A stretch of DNA of 64,000 nucleotides from Synechococcus sp. BL107. Its GTDB lineage: Bacteria; Cyanobacteriota; Cyanobacteriia; PCC-6307; Cyanobiaceae. Position numbers and translations under genes: made by a program. The stretch lies in the NCBI RefSeq assembly GCF_000153805.1, contig NZ_DS022298.1, positions 796,756 to 860,755 of the forward strand, read 5' to 3'. The notes below the pieces were generated by a model that saw nothing but the letters and a program-made list of their open reading frames with translations, was not told the origin of the DNA and searched no databases. Below, piece after piece: positions 58,096-64,000 of the stretch (its first letter is position 1; the number at the start of each line of letters is the position of its first letter).

Positions 58096-58101
58096 GATGG
58101 A

Positions 58102-58173
<72 letters not shown>

Positions 58174-58183
58174 GTGTGGAAGG

Positions 58184-58265
58184 TGGGCCGGGTTGGATTT
58201 GAACCAACGTAGGCAGAGCCAGTGGATTTACAGTCCACCCCCATTAACCACTCGGGCACCGACCC
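58184..58265 (-). tRNA. tRNA-Tyr (anticodon GTA)
   Basis: 82 bases with a long variable arm, the type II form expected for bacterial tRNA-Tyr. Acceptor GGGTCGG/CCGGCCC, anticodon loop CTGTAAA (GTA) and T-arm GGTTCAAATCC. Ten bases from tRNA-Thr, probably one transcript. Confidence 0.96.
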
Positions 58266-58350
58266 GAACCACACCCGGAGAATTTACCAGCCGATGCGTC
58301 ATTTCCTGCCGTATCGATACGATTAACCCAGCTGAAACGGCCTTTTGGCC

Positions 58351-58791
58351 ATGCACGTTCTGCTCCTTAATGGTCCAAATCTCAATTTGCTGGGGCAGCG
58401 GGAGCCTGGGATTTATGGCCGCGACACCTTGGCCACGATTGAAATGGAGCTCACGCGAGAAGCCAAAGCCGATGGCGTTGAGTTGGTGAGTTTCCAAAGC
58501 AACTTTGAAGGAGCTCTTATTGAACGAATCCATCAAGCCATGGGTGAGAGCCAAGGGATTTTGATTAATGCAGGTGCCTTCACCCATTCATCAATTGCGA
58601 TTCGAGATGCCTTAACGGGTGTGGCCATTCCCTATGTGGAATTACACCTCAGCAACACCCACGCTCGTGAGCCTTTTCGTCATCATTCCTACCTTGCAGA
58701 TCGTGCGGTTGGTGTGGTGAGTGGATTCGGCGCCAAAAGTTACTCATTGGCCCTGAGCGGTCTGGTCCATCACTTGCGACAGGGCGGATGA
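58351..58791 (+). CDS. aroQ: 3-dehydroquinate dehydratase, type II
   Basis: 146 residues from the ATG at 58351. [20 protein letters not shown] near 4-23 with the catalytic Tyr, [17 protein letters not shown] near 74 and [19 protein letters not shown] near 96. Third step of the shikimate pathway. Its stop overlaps the miaE start (ATGA). Confidence 0.97.
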   Translation: MHVLLLNGPNLNLLGQREPGIYGRDTLATIEMELTREAKADGVELVSFQSNFEGALIERIHQAMGESQGILINAGAFTHSSIAIRDALTGVAIPYVELHLSNTHAREPFRHHSYLADRAVGVVSGFGAKSYSLALSGLVHHLRQGG

Positions 58792-59441
58792 CCCTTTCCC
58801 TCCCGCAAAAGACCACCCCAGAGAAGGCCATCGCTTCGATTCGCTGGCTCGCGGCACCCACGAGTTGGACTTGGGTCGAACAAGCCAACGCGCGGCCGAT
58901 GGAGGTGTTGATTGACCATGCCCATTGCGAGCGGAAAGCAGCAGGGTCTGCTGTCCAGATGATGTTCCGTTACCTGTGTGAACCAGGCCTGGGGGAGGCG
59001 CTGAGCCCTCTGGCTCGGGAGGAGCTTGAGCACTTTGAGCAGGTTCTTGGCTTGATCAAATCGCGCGGCCGATACCTCGAGCCACTTCCTTCGCCCGGTT
59101 ACGCAGCCAACCTGGCGCGTCATATCCGCAAGGGCGAGCCCCAGCGAATGCTGGATTCTTTTCTTGTGGCGGGCTTAATCGAAGCGCGGAGCCATGAACG
59201 GATGGCTCTTTTGGCCGAGCACAGTCCGGATTCTGAATTGCGCTCGCTCTATGGTGATCTTTTAGCAAGCGAAGCGCGACATTTCGGTTTGTATTGGGTG
59301 CTAGTTGAGGAGCGCTTTTCTCGAGCTGTATTAATTGAACGCTTGCAAACCCTGGCCCTTGCTGAGGTGGCGGCGTTGCAAGGTGTCCTTGATTGTCCGG
59401 AAAATGTGCGGATGCACTCCTGTGGGGTGTGTCCTGTTTGA
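58788..59441 (+). CDS. miaE: tRNA 2-methylthio-N6-isopentenyladenosine hydroxylase-like
   Basis: 217 residues of the MiaE ferritin-like di-iron family: [14 protein letters not shown] near 44-57, EELEHFEQV near 83, [11 protein letters not shown] near 134 and [11 protein letters not shown] near 161 supply the Glu/His ligands. Hydroxylates ms2i6A37 of some tRNAs. Translationally coupled to aroQ. Confidence 0.93.
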   Translation: MTLSLPQKTTPEKAIASIRWLAAPTSWTWVEQANARPMEVLIDHAHCERKAAGSAVQMMFRYLCEPGLGEALSPLAREELEHFEQVLGLIKSRGRYLEPLPSPGYAANLARHIRKGEPQRMLDSFLVAGLIEARSHERMALLAEHSPDSELRSLYGDLLASEARHFGLYWVLVEERFSRAVLIERLQTLALAEVAALQGVLDCPENVRMHSCGVCPV

Positions 59442-59445
59442 GTTA

Positions 59446-61125
59446 CTACGGAATGTCTTGGGCTGCTATCTGCAGTGCCTCACGCCGAGAGGCAACAAGT
59501 TCTCCATGAACACCGAATTGACGCAGGCGCTGTTGCAGTTTTGCGTTGGCTCCAGCAATCAAAATGGTTCGCCCGGATGACTGTGCCTCCTGAACCATCC
59601 GTTCGATGGCGAGAGAGGCAGAGATTCCAATTCGTGGCACCTCTGTGATGTCCAGAATCAATACCTTGTAGTTCTGGATGAGGCCCATGCGGGCACTGAT
59701 TCCCTTGGCGGCACCAAAGCTGAGTGGTCCGCGGAGTCGGAACAGCATTAGGGCATCGCCGCACTGAAGAACTAAGTCCTTTTCTTCTGTGTTGAGGTCG
59801 TGGAGAGGGCCTTCAGCGGCATCGGGTGGGTTATCGGCGTCCATCCCCTCCAGTTGCGTTTGGGTGATGGAATCAACGGTGAGCAAGTTGGCGATGAACA
59901 TTCCAACTAACACTCCCCAAATCAAGTCCCAAAACACCGTCATTAACAGGACGGAGTACATCAACACCGCTGTTTTCCCTGAGAGGCGGTGGGCCCGAAG
60001 TAGGAAGCCCCAGTCGATGATGTCGAGCCCGACTTTGATCAGAATTCCAGCCAACAGTGCGGTGGGAATTTGTGCAGCAAGCGGCCCTGCCCCAAGCAAA
60101 ACAATCAGCAGAACAAGTGAGTGGCTCATCCCAGATAGCGGTGTGGCGCCGCCAGATTTGATATTGATCACGGTGCGCATCGTTGCCCCAGCCCCTGGTA
60201 GGCCAGAGAGGAAGCCCGCAGCGGTGTTGGCCATTCCTTGGCCAATGAGCTCACGGTTGGAGTCGTGGCTGGTTTGGGTGATGTTGTCGGCGACGAGTGA
60301 GGTGAGGAGCGAATCGATGGCTCCTAACAGGGCGAGAACAAGACCTGCCTTCACCAGCTCTGGAAGGTGTTCGCTGAAGTTCGGCATCACCAGCTGAAGT
60401 CCTCCCTCGGGGATGGCTCCGATCCGAGCCAGTGGTTCCAGTCCAAGGGCGATTAAGTGGTCGTCATTGAAAAACAGCAATGACAGTGGCGTCACAATCA
60501 CCAGTGCCAGGAGTGGGGAGGGAATCCACTGGCGCAAACGCAAGGGCGACAGGAAAACAACAGCCAGTGTCATCACACCCACCGCTAAAGCTGCGGGATT
60601 GAGGCCAGGGCTGTTGGCCAGTGTTTGCAGCGAATCCACCACGCCACCTCGAGTGGTGATCCCCGCAAAAGGCCCGAGCTGTAAAACGAGAATGATGAAA
60701 CCAATGCCCGACATGAAACCCGACACCACGGAGTAGGGCACGAGCGTGATGAAGCGGCCGAGACGCAGTACGCCAAGCAGTATTTCGCAAACGCCGCCGA
60801 TGACCACAGCAGCCATCACCATGGGCAGGATTTCGCCAGCACTAAGGTCTTGATTGACGCCAACGGCCGCGAGGCTGGACACAACCCCCGCCACGGTCAC
60901 GCTCATCGGCCCTGTGGGACCACTCACTTGGGCGGGCGTTCCGCCTAGAAGAGCGGCCAAGAATCCAGTGACGATTGCTCCGTAGAGCCCATAAATTGCT
61001 CCGCCTGGCCCCAGAGCTGCATTGCCAAAGGCCAGGGCGAGAGGCAGGGCCACAACGGCAGCGGTCAGTCCACCGAGGAGGTCGCCTTTCAGATTGCGGC
61101 GGTGGAAGCCATGAATGAAGCCCAT
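59446..61125 (-). CDS. SulP family anion transporter with STAS domain
   Basis: 559 residues, about 10-12 membrane helices (start GLTAAVVALPLALAFGNAALGPGGAIYGL, then QVSGPTGPMSVTVAGVVSSLA) and a C-terminal cytosolic STAS domain (ALMLFRLRGPLSFGAAKG to VLILDITEVPRIGISASLAIERM). Known: cyanobacterial SulP proteins include the bicarbonate transporter BicA and sulfate transporters; the substrate cannot be assigned here. Overlaps the upstream thioredoxin-like gene by one base (TAATG). Confidence 0.9.
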   Translation of the reverse strand: MGFIHGFHRRNLKGDLLGGLTAAVVALPLALAFGNAALGPGGAIYGLYGAIVTGFLAALLGGTPAQVSGPTGPMSVTVAGVVSSLAAVGVNQDLSAGEILPMVMAAVVIGGVCEILLGVLRLGRFITLVPYSVVSGFMSGIGFIILVLQLGPFAGITTRGGVVDSLQTLANSPGLNPAALAVGVMTLAVVFLSPLRLRQWIPSPLLALVIVTPLSLLFFNDDHLIALGLEPLARIGAIPEGGLQLVMPNFSEHLPELVKAGLVLALLGAIDSLLTSLVADNITQTSHDSNRELIGQGMANTAAGFLSGLPGAGATMRTVINIKSGGATPLSGMSHSLVLLIVLLGAGPLAAQIPTALLAGILIKVGLDIIDWGFLLRAHRLSGKTAVLMYSVLLMTVFWDLIWGVLVGMFIANLLTVDSITQTQLEGMDADNPPDAAEGPLHDLNTEEKDLVLQCGDALMLFRLRGPLSFGAAKGISARMGLIQNYKVLILDITEVPRIGISASLAIERMVQEAQSSGRTILIAGANAKLQQRLRQFGVHGELVASRREALQIAAQDIP

Positions 61126-61532
61126 TAAGGCAGCCCACTCCAGCTACTCAGTGCCTCGAGCGATTGCAGCCCCTCTCGTCGACGTCCATCAGGCATGACC
61201 CAGGTGGGGTAAGCACGAATGGCTGCAGATTCACAATCGGCGGCTTGTTGGGGATGTTTTTTGGGTTGACGACACTCCACGTACGGAACTGTGCTTCCGG
61301 CTTGTTGGCCAAACAGATTCATTTGGCGAAAGCAAGCTGGACAACTCCAGGAGCCATAAAAGCGAGCTCCGATTGAACTCAGATGATTAGCGAGTTCGAT
61401 GGCTTGATTGCTCGATGCCCGAAGGGGTTCTCCGATCGTGCCCTTCCATTTCTCTCCTGACAATGCAGGGAGAGCCCAAATCGCTGCGCCCAAGGCCCAA
61501 CCCGTGAAAACGATTCCACCGATTCTTTTCAT
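61125..61532 (-). CDS. Exported thioredoxin-like protein (CPAC motif)
   Basis: 135 residues from the ATG at 61532. Signal or anchor MKRIGGIVFTGWALGAAIWAL, then a thioredoxin-like region with SWSCPACFRQMNLFG near 61-75, VPYVECRQPKKHPQQAADC and a cis-Pro type YPTWVMPDGRR near 108. This resembles the thioredoxin domain of cyanobacterial and plant VKOR/LTO1 fusions, but stands alone. Likely works in the lumen or periplasm on disulfides. Coupled to the SulP gene. Confidence 0.85.
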   Translation of the reverse strand: MKRIGGIVFTGWALGAAIWALPALSGEKWKGTIGEPLRASSNQAIELANHLSSIGARFYGSWSCPACFRQMNLFGQQAGSTVPYVECRQPKKHPQQAADCESAAIRAYPTWVMPDGRRREGLQSLEALSSWSGLP

Positions 61533-61649
61533 GCAGGCCAAGTGCGTCAAAACGAAGTTAGGGCGGATGGCACCGTTCGGGCTTCCCTCCATTTCGAACC
61601 CGCACGAAACGAGCCGCTGTTGAGAAAGTGGAATTAGGGAATGGAAACC

Positions 61650-62606
61650 ATGGCTGGCAGCGGTTACAAGGATTATTTCCAGGTTCTCGGTGTTGATCGA
61701 TCCGTAGACGCCGACGGGATCAAGCGTGCTTTTCGAAAGTTGGCTCGTCAATATCATCCAGATGTGAATCCTGGAGATGCATCGGCCGAGGCGCGCTTTA
61801 AGGACATTAGTGAGGCCTATGAAGTGCTGTCTGATGCCGACAAGCGCAGGCGATATGAGCAATTTGGCCAGTACTGGAACCAGGCAGGGGGGATGGGAGG
61901 TGGCGCGCCCGGCATGGATGTTGATTTCGGCCGCTATGGAAATTTCGACGATTTCATTAACGACTTGCTCGGTCGCTTTGGCGGCCCAGGCGGTTCCCCT
62001 GGATTCCAGGGGGGTGGTTTTCCTGGTGGAGGATTTCCAAGGGGAGCTCAGGCATCGCGTTCACCCGTGAATCTTGATGCGGAAGCCTCCGTTGGGGTTT
62101 CATTTACGGAGGCCTACCGGGGTGGCGAGCGAACCTTGTCCGTGAATAACGAGCGGGTTCAGGTCCGAATCCCCGCTGGGGTTAAGAACGGATCGCGTCT
62201 TCGTTTGAAGGGAAAGGGAAATTTGCAGCCTGGAACGGGTCGCCGCGGTGATCTTTACCTGAATCTTTCGATCAAGCCCCATGCGATTTGGCGCCTTGAT
62301 GGTGATCAACTGCGTGCCGACCTTCCGGTCAGTTTTGATGAGTTGGCCTTGGGCGGGATGGTCACCGTGATGACCCCTGACGGTGAAGCTCAGGTATCGA
62401 TTCCTCCTGGTACTCCGCCAGGGCGCAGTCTCCGACTCAAAAATAAGGGATGGCCTTTGAAAGCTGGCCGCGGCGATCTTCTGCTAACGCTCACCCTTGA
62501 GCTGCCTGCATCGTGGAGTTCAGAGGAGCAGCAGCTGCTTGAACAACTTCGTGTTCAGCGTTCTTCGAATCCCCGCCACGACTGGTTACGAAGCGCCGCG
62601 CTTTGA
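61650..62606 (+). CDS. DnaJ-type co-chaperone (CbpA-like)
   Basis: 318 residues from the ATG at 61650, nine bases after AGGGA; an ATG three codons upstream has that site immediately adjacent. J-domain DYFQVLGVDRSVDADGIKRAF with HPDV (HPD motif), Gly/Phe-rich linker (GGPGGSPGFQGGGFPGGGF) and two C-terminal substrate domains. The zinc-finger region of type I DnaJ is missing, so it is type II (CbpA-like). Stimulates a DnaK. Confidence 0.93.
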   Translation: MAGSGYKDYFQVLGVDRSVDADGIKRAFRKLARQYHPDVNPGDASAEARFKDISEAYEVLSDADKRRRYEQFGQYWNQAGGMGGGAPGMDVDFGRYGNFDDFINDLLGRFGGPGGSPGFQGGGFPGGGFPRGAQASRSPVNLDAEASVGVSFTEAYRGGERTLSVNNERVQVRIPAGVKNGSRLRLKGKGNLQPGTGRRGDLYLNLSIKPHAIWRLDGDQLRADLPVSFDELALGGMVTVMTPDGEAQVSIPPGTPPGRSLRLKNKGWPLKAGRGDLLLTLTLELPASWSSEEQQLLEQLRVQRSSNPRHDWLRSAAL

Positions 62607-62645
62607 GCAGCGGACCGTACGATCGCTGGTACCTCCCCGGGTCTG

Positions 62646-63647
62646 ATGGAGCTCACCTACCGCCCCCGTCGTTTGCGTCGTACGCCAGCTTTACGCGCCA
62701 TGGTGCGAGAGCACAGCCTTTCAGCTGCAGACTTTATTTACCCCCTCTTTGTGCATGAGGGTGATGGGGTAGAGCCCATTGCTGCCATGCCTGGAGCTAG
62801 TCGGTGGAGTCTGTCTGCTCTGATGGGCGAGGTTCAGCGCGCCTGGGATCTGGGTGTTCGTTGCATCGTGTTGTTCCCCAAGGTGTCTGAGGAACTCAAA
62901 ACGGAAGATGGGGCGGAGTGTTTTAACGAAAACGGGTTAATTCCCCGTGCGATTCGTCAAATCAAAGCGGCTATCCCTCAGATGGCGATCATGACGGATG
63001 TTGCTTTGGACCCCTATTCCTGTGATGGGCACGACGGGATTGTGAGTGAGCACGGAGTTGTTCTCAATGATGAGACGATTGAACAGCTTTGTAAGCAGGC
63101 GGTAGTTCAAGCCCGAGCTGGTGCAGATCTCATTGGTCCTAGCGACATGATGGATGGCCGTGTTGGGGCCATCCGCGAAGCCCTCGATGATGAGGGATTT
63201 GAACATGTCGGCATCATTAGCTACACCGCTAAATATTCTTCGGCTTATTACGGCCCGTTCCGAGAGGCTCTGGATTCGGCGCCGCGATCTGATGGGTCAA
63301 AACCGATTCCGAAAAATAAAGACACCTACCAAATGGACCCAGCGAATGCTCGGGAGGCGATTACTGAAGCTCAGCTGGATGAGCAAGAAGGCGCCGATAT
63401 CATGATGGTGAAACCTGGCTTGGCTTATCTGGATATCATTCACCGTCTCCGTGAGGAATCAGAACTTCCCATCGCTGCATACAATGTAAGCGGCGAATAT
63501 TCAATGGTGAAGGCGGCTGCAGAGCGCGGCTGGATTGACGAAAAAGCTGTTGTTTTAGAAACTCTGCTGAGCTTTAAAAGAGCTGGAGCTGATTTAATTC
63601 TCACCTATCATGCTTGTGATGCCGCTGGTTGGCTTCGGGAAAGTTAG
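62646..63647 (+). CDS. hemB: Porphobilinogen synthase
   Basis: 333 residues. Starts MELTYRPRRLRRTPALR. Catalytic Lys regions: YTAKYSSAYYGPFREAL near 194 and MMVKPGLAYLD near 253. The metal loop reads DVALDPYSCDGHDGIV, with Asp/His rather than a Cys triad, fitting magnesium-type enzymes of phototrophs. Supplies tetrapyrrole for chlorophyll, heme and the phycobilins of the rod cluster. Follows dnaJ at 40 bases. Confidence 0.97.
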   Translation: MELTYRPRRLRRTPALRAMVREHSLSAADFIYPLFVHEGDGVEPIAAMPGASRWSLSALMGEVQRAWDLGVRCIVLFPKVSEELKTEDGAECFNENGLIPRAIRQIKAAIPQMAIMTDVALDPYSCDGHDGIVSEHGVVLNDETIEQLCKQAVVQARAGADLIGPSDMMDGRVGAIREALDDEGFEHVGIISYTAKYSSAYYGPFREALDSAPRSDGSKPIPKNKDTYQMDPANAREAITEAQLDEQEGADIMMVKPGLAYLDIIHRLREESELPIAAYNVSGEYSMVKAAAERGWIDEKAVVLETLLSFKRAGADLILTYHACDAAGWLRES

Positions 63648-63911
63648 TCTCTGGACTAATTGATTGTTGACAAGATCTATTGTTAGTAAATTTTAGTTAT
63701 CCTTTAATCTCTTGTATCTATGTCTTAGGGCTGGTAAATGGTGGGCAGGGTTATTTTTTTTGATGCTCTTTGATGAGTGACCTGCCGAGCTGAATTGTTG
63801 AATTCAATATTGAAGGCATAAAGGTGAGGGTTGGACGAGTGGGTTGGCGCGAAACGCTCGCTGGTTTGAGGTGATCTGCTCCACAATGGTGTTCTTCAGT
63901 CGCTCTGACGA
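63648..63911. other. Intergenic region
   Basis: About 265 AT-rich bases. A six-base-pair hairpin (TTAGTC/GACTAA) overlaps the hemB stop and may act as a weak terminator, but has no T-run. No gene is convincing here. Confidence 0.5.
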
Positions 63912-64000
63912 ATGCCAACGGTTGATCGGCTCGGCCACGTCGCTATCCGCGTTGATGATGTGGAACGTGCCGTGACCTTTTACAAAGGGCTGGGCATGCG
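63912..64000 (+). CDS. VOC/glyoxalase-fold protein (start only, cut by window edge)
   Basis: 29 codons from an ATG at 63912: MPTVDRLGHVAIRVDDVERA followed by a VTFYKGLGM stretch, the first beta-alpha-beta unit of the VOC fold (glyoxalase I and related dioxygenases), with the metal-ligand His in GHVAIRV. The rest lies outside the window. Specific activity unknown. Confidence 0.8.
   Translation, partial: MPTVDRLGHVAIRVDDVERAVTFYKGLGM

Overview
The window is a chromosomal segment of a marine picocyanobacterium, most likely a phycoerythrin II-containing (pigment type 3) marine Synechococcus. The evidence is a phycobilisome rod cluster with PEII subunits (mpeA, mpeB) and the PEII linkers MpeC, MpeD and MpeE, together with cyanobacterial photosystem and cytochrome b6f genes (psbB, psbT, psbM, psaE, petB, petD). 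Gene spacing is tight throughout, with many ATGA overlaps. The strain itself cannot be fixed from the sequence.

Region 1 (1-13 kb) is the phycoerythrin part of the rod cluster, almost all on the minus strand. It holds the start of mpeC, then mpeBA, a HEAT-repeat bilin lyase (mpeY or its lyase-isomerase counterpart mpeQ), three small plus-strand genes (two Nif11-like), and the run cpeC-mpeD-cpeE-small gene-cpeS-cpeT-cpeR. Beyond these lie a pentapeptide-repeat gene, a rod-core linker with a C-terminal membrane helix (cpcG2/CpcL type), a divergent phycobiliprotein-like gene and a hypothetical gene. Subunits, linkers, lyases (HEAT, CpeS, CpeT) and the activator CpeR together build and chromophorylate the PE rods.

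Region 2 (13-18 kb) is looser: small hypotheticals, hairpins, a tRNA-Phe, comF, a DUF2470 gene, an unlisted 37-residue membrane peptide and the outlying PEII linker mpeE.

Region 3 (18-37 kb) is core genome: a FGGY sugar kinase and metK, a HAD phosphatase, ribosomal protein S1, nrdR, psbT-psbB, a ferredoxin and psbM, a universal stress protein, dprA-prmC-tsaC, the chain ctp-HD-minC-minD-minE, petBD and a neutral invertase.

Region 4 (37.1-43.3 kb) is a complete rRNA operon: 16S, tRNA-Ile, tRNA-Ala, 23S, 5S and a terminator.

Region 5 (43.3-64 kb) holds methionine-salvage genes (mtnC, mtnB, mtnA), mutM, psaE, recQ, a LysM protein, an aldehyde dehydrogenase, a glycerol/glucan block (two GH13 enzymes interleaved with glpD-glpK), tRNA-Thr and tRNA-Tyr, aroQ-miaE, a SulP anion transporter with a thioredoxin-like partner, dnaJ, hemB and the start of a VOC-fold gene. 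No CRISPR array, insertion sequence, prophage or obvious defence system was seen. The least explained items are the small genes inside and beside the phycobilisome cluster.
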